44,944 nt of DNA from Desulfatibacillum sp. (lineage in GTDB: Bacteria; Desulfobacterota; Desulfobacteria; Desulfobacterales; Desulfatibacillaceae): positions 1 through 44,944 of the forward strand of contig JAEINP010000042.1 of the NCBI GenBank assembly GCA_016342355.1, given 5' to 3'. Below are positions 16,706 through 25,665 of the stretch, one piece after another (positions within the stretch are counted from its first letter, which is position 1; every line of letters begins with the position of its first letter). The translations under genes were made by a program, and so were the position numbers. The notes below the pieces were generated by a model. That model was not told the origin of the DNA. It saw only the letters and a list, made by a program, of their open reading frames with translations, and did no database searches.

Positions 16706-17679
16706 GCAAGAACCTGTTAGACATATCAGACTTGTGCGTCGATTTTGTCACGGATGAGGGCGTGCTAAGAGCCGTGGATCATGTCTCTTTTTCCGTGGCG
16801 CCTAACGAAGTCCTGGGCCTTGTGGGGGAATCCGGCTGCGGCAAGTCCGTTACCGCCATGAGCATTCTTTCGTTAATCCCCTCCCCTCCCGGTAAGATAT
16901 GCTCCGGCGCAGCCATGTTCCAAGGCCGAGACCTGCTTACCTTGCCCCATGAAGCCTTACGGAAAATCCGGGGCAAGGATATCAGCATGATTTTCCAGGA
17001 GCCTGGCTCCTGCCTGTCTCCCCTCCACAAGGTGGGAGAGCAATTGGCCGAAGCCGTGCAGCTTCACTATCCCATGCCCCGCGAGAAGGCCCTAAAAAAA
17101 GGGCGACAATGGCTGGAAAAGGTGGGTATTCCCGAACCGGAACGCATGCTCAAGGCCTATCCCTTCCAGCTTTCCGGCGGCATGCAGCAGCGGGTGATGA
17201 TCGCCATGGCCATGATCAACGGGCCGTCCCTCATCATTGCGGACGAGCCCACCACTGCCCTGGACGTGACCATTGCGTCCCAGATTTTTGATTTGATGCG
17301 CCATATGCGAGATGAAAACACGTCCGTGATACTCATTTCCCATGACTTGGGGGTTATTTGGGAGATGTGCGACAGGGTTTTGGTCATGTACGCGGGCAGA
17401 ATTGTGGAGGAAGCGGAAATAAAAAACCTGTTCGAAAACCCTCTCCACCCCTATACCCGGGCGCTTTTGCGATCCGTACCCGTGCTGGATGGGGAAGACA
17501 GGGAACTGGCCACCATAGAAGGCCAGGTGCCTTCGCCTTTGAACTATCCTCCGGGGTGCAGGTTTCACGACCGGTGCCCCCACGCGGTGGAGCAATGCAA
17601 AAAACAATCGCCGGAGTTGCGCACCTTATCTACCGGTAAAAAGGCCGCCTGCTTTTTTGCGGAACAATGGATGAAATGA
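16702..17679 (+). CDS. peptide ABC transporter ATP-binding protein (DppD type)
   Basis: A 325-residue cytoplasmic ATPase. Walker A GESGCGKS (about 42-49), Q-loop IFQEPGS, signature LSGGMQQR, Walker B LIIADEPTTALD and the H-loop SHD are intact. The C-terminal extension carries the Cys motif found in oligopeptide transporter ATPases (GCRFHDRCPHAVEQC). It corresponds to the first half of the fused E. coli YejF; here the halves are separate genes. It starts at an ATGA overlap with the permease gene. Confidence 0.93.
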   Translation: MSKNLLDISDLCVDFVTDEGVLRAVDHVSFSVAPNEVLGLVGESGCGKSVTAMSILSLIPSPPGKICSGAAMFQGRDLLTLPHEALRKIRGKDISMIFQEPGSCLSPLHKVGEQLAEAVQLHYPMPREKALKKGRQWLEKVGIPEPERMLKAYPFQLSGGMQQRVMIAMAMINGPSLIIADEPTTALDVTIASQIFDLMRHMRDENTSVILISHDLGVIWEMCDRVLVMYAGRIVEEAEIKNLFENPLHPYTRALLRSVPVLDGEDRELATIEGQVPSPLNYPPGCRFHDRCPHAVEQCKKQSPELRTLSTGKKAACFFAEQWMK

Positions 17680-18662
17680 CCATGGCCCATACGTCTTCCC
17701 AACCTCCCCTTCTTCAAGTGGAAGGGCTCAAAACCTGGTTTCCCATCCATAAAGGCATACTCAACCGTATCAGCGGTTATGTAAAAGCCGTGGACGGGGT
17801 TTCCTTGCATGTGGAAAAGGGCGAAACCTTGGGTCTGGTGGGGGAATCCGGCTGCGGCAAGACCACCCTGGGGAGAACCCTGGTGGGCCTGGAAAAACCC
17901 CGGGAAGGGAGCATCATCTTTGGGGGGGAATCCATTGTCCAGTCCAAAGGCAAGGCGTCCTGGCGCAAACGCATGCAAATGATCTTTCAGGACCCCTTTG
18001 CCTCCTTGAATCCCCGTATGACGGTCATGGACATCCTCACCGAAGGCATACAGGAGCACAAGCTCCTTAATGGTTCCACCCGGGAAGATGCGGCCCGTAC
18101 GCTCATGGGGGAAGTGGGCATGGACCCGGACGCCATATTCCGGTATCCCCACGAGTTTTCCGGAGGCCAGCGCCAACGCATCAGCGTGGCCAGGGCCATA
18201 TCCCTCAGGCCGGAATTCATCATCTGCGACGAAGCGGTAAGCGCCCTGGATGTTTCGGTCCAGGCCCAGGTCATCCGCCTGCTCATGGATTTGCGGACCC
18301 GGTTCGGTTTATCTTACCTGTTTATTTCTCACGACCTTGCCGTGGTCCGGCATATCTCCCATCGGGTGGCTGTCATGTACCTTGGGGTGATTGTGGAAAC
18401 CGGCCCCACCAAAGATGTGGTCAACAATCCCCTCCATCCCTACACCCGGGCTTTGGTTTCGGCAGCTCCCAGGCCCGGCAAAAAACGCGAAAAACGCATT
18501 GTTTTGGAGGGCGACCCACCCTCCCCTGCCAACCCGCCGCAGGGTTGCCGGTTCCACACCCGGTGCCCCCATGTGATGGATGTTTGCAGGACCCAGGAGC
18601 CGCCATCGGTTAGTAAAGGTTTGCACACCGTAAAATGTCACCTGTACCAAGCTCTGGCGTGA
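17676..18662 (+). CDS. peptide ABC transporter ATP-binding protein (DppF type)
   Basis: A 328-residue ATPase, partner of the preceding one. Walker A GESGCGKTT, Q-loop IFQDPFASLNP, signature FSGGQRQR, Walker B FIICDEAVSALD (Ala replaces the usual Pro) and H-loop SHD are present, followed by the oligopeptide-type Cys motif GCRFHTRCPHVMDVC. Three in-frame ATGs (17667, 17676, 17682) lie together; I choose 17676 because it forms an ATGA overlap with the upstream stop. It is the last gene of the transporter operon; a 90-bp gap follows. Confidence 0.92.
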   Translation: MTMAHTSSQPPLLQVEGLKTWFPIHKGILNRISGYVKAVDGVSLHVEKGETLGLVGESGCGKTTLGRTLVGLEKPREGSIIFGGESIVQSKGKASWRKRMQMIFQDPFASLNPRMTVMDILTEGIQEHKLLNGSTREDAARTLMGEVGMDPDAIFRYPHEFSGGQRQRISVARAISLRPEFIICDEAVSALDVSVQAQVIRLLMDLRTRFGLSYLFISHDLAVVRHISHRVAVMYLGVIVETGPTKDVVNNPLHPYTRALVSAAPRPGKKREKRIVLEGDPPSPANPPQGCRFHTRCPHVMDVCRTQEPPSVSKGLHTVKCHLYQALA

Positions 18663-18752
18663 CAACCAGGATACTTCGTGTTATGGCATGCCCTACGCAG
18701 GAAAATGTAGCGCATTTTTTAAATCCATCAAAACAAAATGGCAGGAGAAATC

Positions 18753-19493
18753 ATGGACTGGTATTACTATATCGACAAGCAGCAAACCGGCCCGATAAGT
18801 GAAGAGGATTTTCATGAGTTAGTCAATTCCGGGGTTGTCCGTCAGGATACCCTGGTCTGGCATGCGGGAATGGAAGGATGGAAGGCATATGGGACGCTGG
18901 TCAATTCCTCCGAATCCCGGGAAGCCATGCTTCCGGAAGGCCAGGTCAAGTGTTCCGAGTGCCAAAAGGTTTTATCGGAAGACGAGGTGATTCGGCACGG
19001 GGAGTCAGTTATCTGCGAAGACTGCAAGCCCATGTTCCTGCAAAAACTCAAGGAAGGTTCCTGGACCGACGGCGCCATGCACTATGCCGGTTTTTGGATC
19101 AGGGCTGGCGCCAAAATTATTGATATGATAATCATTTCCATCATTCAATGGATTTTTTTTATTCCGGCTGGATTTTTGCTTTCCACAACAGACAATCCCT
19201 CAATGGCAATAGTATCCGGCATTGCAATTCAAATTTTCTCCTTGTCGCTTAACATAGGATACCTGACATTTTTCCATGGCAAGTATTCCGCTACACCCGG
19301 CAAAATGGCATGCGGGCTAAAAGTGGTTGTGGCGGACGGGTCCAAAATAACCTACCTCAGGGCTTTTGGAAGAGTTTTCGCCGAATGGCTGAGCGGAATG
19401 ATCCTGGCGATTGGATACATGATGGCTGGCTGGGATAAGGAAAAACGCACCCTCCACGACCGCATCTGCGACACCAGGGTAGTGAGAAAATAA
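18753..19493 (+). CDS. GYF_2-zinc ribbon-RDD membrane protein
   Basis: 246 residues. The N-terminus (1-50) is a GYF_2/DUF4339 domain (WYYYIDKQQTGPIS ... TLVWHAGMEGWKAY), a cytoplasmic peptide-binding type module. Residues 65-95 contain two CxxC pairs (CSECQ and CEDCK), a likely zinc ribbon. The C-terminal half is an RDD domain with its Arg in FWIRAGAKIID, hydrophobic helices, and the TPGKMACGLKVV and RTLHDRICDTRVV motifs. The start is ATG 18753 because AGGAG lies 5 nt upstream; another ATG at 18738 has no such site. It is the first gene of the ten-gene membrane cluster. Function unknown. Confidence 0.85.
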   Translation: MDWYYYIDKQQTGPISEEDFHELVNSGVVRQDTLVWHAGMEGWKAYGTLVNSSESREAMLPEGQVKCSECQKVLSEDEVIRHGESVICEDCKPMFLQKLKEGSWTDGAMHYAGFWIRAGAKIIDMIIISIIQWIFFIPAGFLLSTTDNPSMAIVSGIAIQIFSLSLNIGYLTFFHGKYSATPGKMACGLKVVVADGSKITYLRAFGRVFAEWLSGMILAIGYMMAGWDKEKRTLHDRICDTRVVRK

Positions 19494-19508
19494 CTTGGGA
19501 GATGGCTG

Positions 19509-20075
19509 ATGGTTAACTGCCCCTCATGCGAGGCGCAATTCAGGCCTGCTGTATTTAACTCCGGCAGGCCTGAACCTTGCCCTTTATGTAATAAAAAATT
19601 TCAGACAGAAGTCTTTCCGGCCCTGACTGCAACACAGGAAGAGACTCAGCGTTCCGAGACCCTGGTGGATGAACAGGCGGGCTGTTATTTTCATCCCGCC
19701 AAAAAGGCCGCCACGGTTTGCGAGGTGTGCGGTCGTTTTGTCTGCGCCCTGTGCGACCTGGATATCAACGGCGTCCATATGTGCCCCCATTGCCTGGAAA
19801 CCGGCAAAAAGAAAGGCACGATTGAAGCCTTGGATAATAGCCGGATGTTATATGGCAAGATGGCCTTGTATACGGCATTCTTTTCATTCTTTATTAGCGT
19901 ACTTTCCGGTTTTTTGGCCCCGATAACCTTTTATATTATTATCCGGTATTGGAAGGCGCCCGGTTCCATAACCGGCAGTGGTAAAGGCCGTTTTGTTGTG
20001 GCAGGCATTCTGGCCCTGATCCAGATTTTAGTCACGTTTTTCTTCTTTTTCGCCATTATTACCGAGGGGTCCTAA
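19509..20075 (+). CDS. zinc-finger (B-box-like) two-helix membrane protein
   Basis: 188 residues. It begins with a CPSC...CPLC zinc-ribbon pair (residues 4-27), followed by a B-box-like cluster (about 58-95): CYFHPAKKAATVCEVC, then CALC and MCPHC. Two hydrophobic segments follow (about 118-145 and 160-184). GGGAG precedes the ATG. The product is probably a membrane-anchored protein with its zinc domains in the cytoplasm. I know of no assigned function; similar B-box-like modules recur in the gene at 21175. Confidence 0.8.
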   Translation: MVNCPSCEAQFRPAVFNSGRPEPCPLCNKKFQTEVFPALTATQEETQRSETLVDEQAGCYFHPAKKAATVCEVCGRFVCALCDLDINGVHMCPHCLETGKKKGTIEALDNSRMLYGKMALYTAFFSFFISVLSGFLAPITFYIIIRYWKAPGSITGSGKGRFVVAGILALIQILVTFFFFFAIITEGS

Positions 20076-20098
20076 CGCTTTCCAAATTCGGGACTGGG

Positions 20099-21175
20099 AT
20101 GAAAATGTTTAACAAGAACAACGCATATAAAAAAGTCCGGGGCATGGGACGGCATTTGGCCGGGTATTCGCAACTGTGGATGGGGCCGGATCATCTTCTA
20201 TCGGTCACAACACATTTTGTTGAGGAGCAATATAAACGGTTTTTCTACAAGGACATCCAGGCCATAATTATAAAACCGACCATAACTGGCATTATTTGGT
20301 TGGTTATCGCGCTTTTAATAGCTCTGTTTTCACTCTGGGGAATTCTTTTTTTCGATATCTACGGATTGCTTTGGATTCTCTTGCCCACTGCCTTTTTTAT
20401 TGCATTTATGATATTTCAAAAAGGAACATGTAAATGCTGGATAAAGACATCGGCCCAGTGCGAAGCCCTTCCTTCCGTCAAATATAGACGCAGAGCAAGA
20501 AAACTTATTGAAAAAGTCAGGCCGTTTATCGAGTCGGCTCAGGGCGGTGCATTTAATCCGGAAACCCTTACCACATATGCGTCCAGTCCTGGATTAGCCT
20601 CTCCGAATTTTGCTCCGGGCAACCAGGTTTCAGGGGGAAAGTCTGACACGCAGCCCGTTGAGGGCAACCTGAAAAAAGTTCGGCAATATCACAAACCCCT
20701 CTATGTGCTAACTCTGATTACAGGCGTACTAACCCTGATGGAGTACTGGTTTGATGGAGTGGCATTATCCATTGTAACAATGCCCTTCACATTCGCCCTA
20801 TGGATATTGCTTGTCATCGCCCTGGTACGCCAGGCAGGACCGGGAGTATCCAGCGGATTGAAAAACCTTACATGGGCTAACGGAATTTTTAATCTGCTCA
20901 TTTTATTGGTGGGCTATATTGTGGTAGTAACCATGGTAATCAAAAATCCCGAAATAGGCAACAACCAGTGGTTGATGTTCAAGGCTGTGGCTGAATTCTC
21001 TCCCCATGACTCACCCTTAGCCAATGGGATAAACATCTTCCATATGGCCGGAAGCGTTTTCTTGGGCGTCATCGGCTTGGTTATGGCCCTGGCCCAGAAC
21101 CCGGTCCCCAAAAAGGCCGCGGTTGCCCAGGCAACCTCCGTGCATTTGGAAACCGCTATGGGTGAGGAGTTATAA
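20099..21175 (+). CDS. multi-pass membrane protein of unknown function
   Basis: 358 residues. After a hydrophilic N-terminus (GPDHLLSVTTHFVEEQYKRF and a following YKDIQAI stretch, which suggests a small soluble beta-domain) come two helices (about 55-108), a Lys/Arg- and Ser/Gly-rich cytoplasmic loop (about 120-200) and four more helices (200-225, 225-245, 260-285, 315-335). No family is recognised. The stop overlaps the next ATG by 1 bp (TAATG), so it is coupled to the following zinc-finger gene. Confidence 0.8.
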   Translation: MKMFNKNNAYKKVRGMGRHLAGYSQLWMGPDHLLSVTTHFVEEQYKRFFYKDIQAIIIKPTITGIIWLVIALLIALFSLWGILFFDIYGLLWILLPTAFFIAFMIFQKGTCKCWIKTSAQCEALPSVKYRRRARKLIEKVRPFIESAQGGAFNPETLTTYASSPGLASPNFAPGNQVSGGKSDTQPVEGNLKKVRQYHKPLYVLTLITGVLTLMEYWFDGVALSIVTMPFTFALWILLVIALVRQAGPGVSSGLKNLTWANGIFNLLILLVGYIVVVTMVIKNPEIGNNQWLMFKAVAEFSPHDSPLANGINIFHMAGSVFLGVIGLVMALAQNPVPKKAAVAQATSVHLETAMGEEL

Positions 21176-21534
21176 TGCAGGCGATCTCCCGGGAACGATG
21201 CACCCTCCATGCGAACAGGGAGGCCGTGGCCAGATGCCCGGAATGCCAGCGTTTTTTCTGCCGGGAGTGCATCACCGAGCACGAAGGACGCGTGGTCTGC
21301 TCCCAATGCCTTGAAAAAATCGTCCTGGCAAGCTCCCCCCAACGGGCCGCCTCTTCCGAATTCAGAGCCATATCCAAAAAATTCAAAAAGGGGGCGCTCA
21401 TCACCCTGCAATTGTTCATAGGCATTGCCTTGACCTGGGGTTTTTTCTATTACATGGGCCAATACATGATAGAGATTCCTTCCGCGTTTCACGAAGGGAC
21501 CATTTGGGAAAGCATTGAAGAGGGTCTGCAATGA
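21175..21534 (+). CDS. B-box-like zinc-finger single-helix membrane protein
   Basis: 119 residues: a B-box-like zinc module at 9-45 (RCTLHANREAVARCPECQ, CREC, CSQC), a basic linker and one membrane helix at about 82-100. It resembles the zinc part of the protein encoded at 19509. It begins inside the preceding stop codon and ends in an ATGA overlap with the DUF4129 gene, so it is fixed within the operon. Confidence 0.82.
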   Translation: MQAISRERCTLHANREAVARCPECQRFFCRECITEHEGRVVCSQCLEKIVLASSPQRAASSEFRAISKKFKKGALITLQLFIGIALTWGFFYYMGQYMIEIPSAFHEGTIWESIEEGLQ

Positions 21535-23192
21535 AAAAGGCGGGCAACGAAAAACCTGCCCTGGACCTCATTGAAGAGGCCGTTCAAATCCTCAGGCAGG
21601 GCGGCCTGGCCCTGGCCCTGCCCTATTTGATGGGGACCATCCCCTTTATCCTGGGCTTGTTGTATTTTGTGGCGGATATGAGCAAAAGCCCCTTTGCCGA
21701 AAGCCATTGTATTGCCTTCGCCCTGATTCTGGCCCTCCTGTTTATTTGGATGAAGGCCTGTCATGCCTGGTTTGTCCAGGCCATTCTCGCCAGCCTTCAT
21801 GGCCAGAAAGCACCGGGGCTCTCTCTGGTATTAAAAGTTCTACCCGCCCAAATGTTTCTCCACTCTTTGGGATTCATCGCCTTGCCTATTGCTGCGGTCA
21901 TTATGCTCCCCATGGGTTGGACCTATGCTTTTTTCCAAAATCTTTTATGCGTTGACCTTGGCAAATACAAAAACGTAAAAACCACTTGGTCCCGGGCCTG
22001 GAGCCAATCCTTGCTTTGGCCTCTCCAAAACCATTTTGCTCTTTCAATTCTGGCCTTTTTTTCTTGCGCAGTGTGGCTAAATATTTGCGTGTTTATGCTT
22101 TTTTTGCCCTACATGTTTAAAACGCTTTTTGGAATAGAATCCCAATTTGTGCTGAGCCCCCAATCCACCATTACAAACACCACTTTTTTGTTTACCACCA
22201 TGGGCCTGACCTATTTGTGCACAGACCCATTTATAAAGGCTGTCTACGCACTTCGTTGCTACTACGGCAACGCCATAGCCTCGGGGGAAGATCTCAAGGC
22301 AAGGCTGCGCCTGCTGTTTCCCGCCAAGATCGCACTGGCGGTTGTGGCTGCCTGCATGCTTTGGGCGCCCCTGGCTGGCCATGCCGTGGCGGACGAGGAT
22401 ACCATCCAGACCCAACAGGTTGTTTCCCAACCCCGGTTGGAGGAATCCATCCATGACGTTATGGAGCGGCCTGTTTTCTCGTGGCGGCTCCCCCGGGACA
22501 TTGCGCCTGAATCCTTGGAGGAAGAGCCCGGATTCATCAAGAAGGCCCTGGATTGGTTGAAAGAACAACTAAAAGCTCTATTTACAACCCTTGGGAAATG
22601 GATTCGGGACCTCTGGATATGGTTCGAAGACCTGTTCCCCGATGTTAAAGTCAAACCGGACCTTGACAAAAATGAGTCCTCCTGGAATTGGGCAGGCGGG
22701 CTCAAGATAGCCCTGTGGGTATTATTGGGCCTTGCGCTGGTCGTGATGGTGGTGTGGGCCTTTAAAATTTGGAAAAACCGAGTCAGCGCCCCCGAAAGCC
22801 AGGTCACGAAAGCCGAACCATTAAAACAAGTGGACCTCATGGACGAAGAAGTGACGGCGGACCGCCTTTCCACCAACGCCTGGCTGGATCTGGCAAAAGA
22901 GCTTATGGGGAAAGGCGCCTTCCTGGAAGCGCTCCGGGCGTTTTATCTCTCCGGCCTGGCCCATTTGGCCCAGGAAAACATGATCTCCATTGCACGGTAT
23001 AAATCCAACCTGGAATACAAAACCGAACTTGGCCGGAGGGCCAGGGACAAGGCCGAACTCCTGGATCTGTTTTCCAGGGCCGTCAAGGTGTTTGAAGAAC
23101 ATTGGTACGGCATGTACCCAGTGGATAAAACCATCGTGGGAGAATTCGCCCACTGGCAGCAAAGGATATTTGAGATTGCCCAACAACACTAA
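21531..23192 (+). CDS. DUF4129-domain multi-pass membrane protein
   Basis: 553 residues. The N-terminal half has about six hydrophobic segments (to about 290). It is followed by a periplasmic or cytoplasmic loop with an amphipathic Trp-rich helix (about 340-375), another helix (390-412) and a C-terminal soluble DUF4129-type domain (about 440-545: AWLDLAKELMGKGAFLEALRAFYLSGL, ending with EEHWYGMYPVD and FAHWQQRIF). DUF4129 proteins are commonly encoded next to MoxR and DUF58 genes, as here. Molecular function unknown. Confidence 0.85.
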   Translation: MKKAGNEKPALDLIEEAVQILRQGGLALALPYLMGTIPFILGLLYFVADMSKSPFAESHCIAFALILALLFIWMKACHAWFVQAILASLHGQKAPGLSLVLKVLPAQMFLHSLGFIALPIAAVIMLPMGWTYAFFQNLLCVDLGKYKNVKTTWSRAWSQSLLWPLQNHFALSILAFFSCAVWLNICVFMLFLPYMFKTLFGIESQFVLSPQSTITNTTFLFTTMGLTYLCTDPFIKAVYALRCYYGNAIASGEDLKARLRLLFPAKIALAVVAACMLWAPLAGHAVADEDTIQTQQVVSQPRLEESIHDVMERPVFSWRLPRDIAPESLEEEPGFIKKALDWLKEQLKALFTTLGKWIRDLWIWFEDLFPDVKVKPDLDKNESSWNWAGGLKIALWVLLGLALVVMVVWAFKIWKNRVSAPESQVTKAEPLKQVDLMDEEVTADRLSTNAWLDLAKELMGKGAFLEALRAFYLSGLAHLAQENMISIARYKSNLEYKTELGRRARDKAELLDLFSRAVKVFEEHWYGMYPVDKTIVGEFAHWQQRIFEIAQQH

Positions 23193-24642
23193 AGGAGCAG
23201 TCATAATCATTCCTGCCCTGTTTCTGCTTTTGATGGCAGGTATTGTGCACATGTTTTCCCTGCGCTTTGAATCCGGAGACGTATATCCCCCCTATTCCTC
23301 CTTGCGTAGCGATCCCCTGGGAACCCGGGGCCTCCACGACAGCCTGATTAACCTAAAATCCCTGGATGTCAGCAGAAACTACAAAGATCCCAAACAATTA
23401 GGCAAGCAATCCCCCGGGGTCATCCTTTTTTCGGGCATCCCCTCCAAATGGACGATTCTGGGTGCAAAAAGCCTTTCCAAGGATCTTAAAATGCTGGCTG
23501 CTCAGGGAAACCGGGTGGTGATGACTTTTTCCATCTTTGGGAAATGGTCGCCGGTGGAAGACGAAGAGGCAGCGGACGAAGATACGAAAGAGGAGCCGGA
23601 CGAGGAAATTTCCGAAGAATCCAGGAATCAAACCGAAACCTCAGATACTGAAACCATAGAGCCTGAAGAGATTTCTCAGGCCCAGGATGAAGAATTGTCC
23701 GCAAATGAACAGGACAACTTTGAAGAAGACCTGACCCTGACCGATCAGGACACCGTGGAAAAAGATCTTTCCCTGGACGATCAAAACACCCAGGAAGAGG
23801 AAGAATCCTCCCTGGATGAAGAAAAAGAGGATCAAGAGCTTGACCCAAGAGTGAAGAAAATCAGGGAATTTTTGAAAATCCATGAAAAAGAATCCGGCAA
23901 GGACACCTGGGGCCTGACCCTGAACCAAAGCAAAGGCGCCCGGGATCACCTGGGAACTGCACTCATTTCCCCCGAATTTCAGGATTCTGGGCTTACCCCT
24001 GTTATGGATTGGCACAGTTCCTGGTTTTTCGAAGATCTTTCACACCAATGGAAGACCATCTACACCAAGGACGGCCAGGCGGTCATGGTGGAGCGAAAAA
24101 TGGGCAAAGGCGCCCTGGTCTTTGTTTCCGAGTCCTTTTTTCTCAGCAACGAGGCCCTGGCCGCAGACCCTCCCGCCGAGTTGCTTGTATGGTTGCTTGG
24201 GACACACGACCGTGTTGTTTTTGACGAATGGCACATGGGCATTGCCAAGCAGGATGGGATATCAACCCTTGCCCAAAAATACGGCCTGGCCGGAGCCGGG
24301 GCGGCCCTGCTTGTGTGGGCCTTGTTGTACCTGTGGCACAACGCCGCGCCCCTTGTACCCCGCAAAAGCGCCGATCCCTCCGCCAAAGACAATAGGGAGC
24401 ACATAAGCACCCGGGGTTATGCCGAAGCCATGGCCAGCCTGCTGCGCCGCAATGTCCCCCCGGCCCAGGCGTTGAAGCATTGCCTAACTCTTTGGGAAGG
24501 GTCTGCAATACAGAACAAACGAATCTCCCCGGAAGTTAAAAGGGAGGTGCGAAACGCCATCCTGACCCCGGAAAATCCGGGACAAAAGGAATCGGTGGAA
24601 GCATATAACCGGGCGGTGGAAATCCTTTCCCGGGAACGATAA
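23176..24642 (+). CDS. DUF4350-type membrane protein with acidic insertion
   Basis: About 488 residues. An N-terminal signal-anchor helix (VIIIPALFLLLMAGIVHMF) precedes a periplasmic domain beginning YPPYSSLRSDPLGTRGLHDSL, characteristic of DUF4350, and a second helix lies at about residues 375-395, followed by a cytoplasmic tail. An insertion of about 100 residues (codons near 23560-23850) is dominated by Glu, Asp, Ser and Gln. Start: the frame has no ATG before the anchor's middle. TTG 23176 has AAAGGA 9 nt upstream and leaves the anchor whole, so I prefer it; ATG 23233 would cut the anchor. It overlaps the DUF4129 gene by 17 bp. Confidence 0.78.
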   Translation: MPNNTKGAVIIIPALFLLLMAGIVHMFSLRFESGDVYPPYSSLRSDPLGTRGLHDSLINLKSLDVSRNYKDPKQLGKQSPGVILFSGIPSKWTILGAKSLSKDLKMLAAQGNRVVMTFSIFGKWSPVEDEEAADEDTKEEPDEEISEESRNQTETSDTETIEPEEISQAQDEELSANEQDNFEEDLTLTDQDTVEKDLSLDDQNTQEEEESSLDEEKEDQELDPRVKKIREFLKIHEKESGKDTWGLTLNQSKGARDHLGTALISPEFQDSGLTPVMDWHSSWFFEDLSHQWKTIYTKDGQAVMVERKMGKGALVFVSESFFLSNEALAADPPAELLVWLLGTHDRVVFDEWHMGIAKQDGISTLAQKYGLAGAGAALLVWALLYLWHNAAPLVPRKSADPSAKDNREHISTRGYAEAMASLLRRNVPPAQALKHCLTLWEGSAIQNKRISPEVKREVRNAILTPENPGQKESVEAYNRAVEILSRER

Positions 24643-24663
24643 CAATGATGAATTGAGGAGCCA

Positions 24664-25629
24664 ATGAACGCAGACACCCGCGCATTACAGGAAACCCTGG
24701 CCAAGGCCCGGGAAGAGGTGGCCAAGGTGATTATCGGCCAGGAACACGTGGTCAGGATGTGCCTGATAGCCATTTTTACCCGTCAGCACGCTCTCATAGA
24801 AGGGGTGCCGGGCCTGGGAAAAACCCTGCTGGTAAGGACCCTGGCTAAGGTCCTGGGTTGCGAGTTCTCCCGCATCCAGTTCACACCGGACCTCATGCCT
24901 GCCGACATCACGGGCACCCATATGTTCAATATGAGTAAAAATGTCTTCTCCCTGGTAAGGGGGCCTGTATTCACCACTTTTTGCCTGGCAGATGAAATCA
25001 ACCGCGCCCCTGCCAAGACCCAGTCGGCCCTGTTGCAGGCCATGCAGGAACGGGAAGTGAGCATCGACCGCAAAACCTATCCCCTGGACAAGAATTTTAC
25101 AGTCTTCGCCACCCAGAACCCCATTGAATTTGAGGGCACATACCCTCTTCCCGAGGCTCAAAAAGACCGCTTCATGCTTAAAATAGTCATGGAGCCGCCC
25201 TTGAAAGAGGAGGAACTGACCCTGGCAAGAAGGGTTGTTTCGGATGACGCCCCGGAAAAAACCCTTGCCGAAAACGCAGTGAACATGGTGGCCAGCCCCG
25301 AAAGCCTGACTACCCTGGCCAAATGCCTGAACGATGTGGTTATCAAGGAAGAACTCATCAACTACGCGGTGGACATAGTCCGGAAAACCCGTTCCCACAA
25401 GGCGGTCCTGGTAGGTTCCAGCCCCCGGGGAACCCAGGGGCTGCTCCTGGCCTCCCGTGCTTTCGCCGCCATGTCGGAACGGGATTTCGTCACGCCCGAC
25501 GATATCAAGGCCACTGCGGTTCCCGTACTTGCCCACAGGCTGGTTTTAAGGCCGGAATTCGAGTTGGAAGGCCTGACAGTCAACGAGGTCATAGAAAGAA
25601 TTTTGCAGGACGTTACCGTTCCCCGGTAA
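24664..25629 (+). CDS. MoxR-family AAA+ ATPase
   Basis: A 321-residue cytoplasmic AAA+ protein. Walker A GVPGLGKT (47-54), Walker B LADEINRAPAKTQSALLQAM, sensor 1 in FAVFATQNPIE and the MoxR-typical GTYPLPEAQKDRF are present; the C-terminal lid domain follows. MoxR proteins act as chaperone-like ATPases that mature or remodel protein complexes, usually with a DUF58 or VWA partner, which is the next gene. GAGGAG precedes the ATG. Confidence 0.95.
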   Translation: MNADTRALQETLAKAREEVAKVIIGQEHVVRMCLIAIFTRQHALIEGVPGLGKTLLVRTLAKVLGCEFSRIQFTPDLMPADITGTHMFNMSKNVFSLVRGPVFTTFCLADEINRAPAKTQSALLQAMQEREVSIDRKTYPLDKNFTVFATQNPIEFEGTYPLPEAQKDRFMLKIVMEPPLKEEELTLARRVVSDDAPEKTLAENAVNMVASPESLTTLAKCLNDVVIKEELINYAVDIVRKTRSHKAVLVGSSPRGTQGLLLASRAFAAMSERDFVTPDDIKATAVPVLAHRLVLRPEFELEGLTVNEVIERILQDVTVPR

Positions 25630-25665
25630 ACAACCTGAATCCAAGGATACCATGCAGGACAATGG

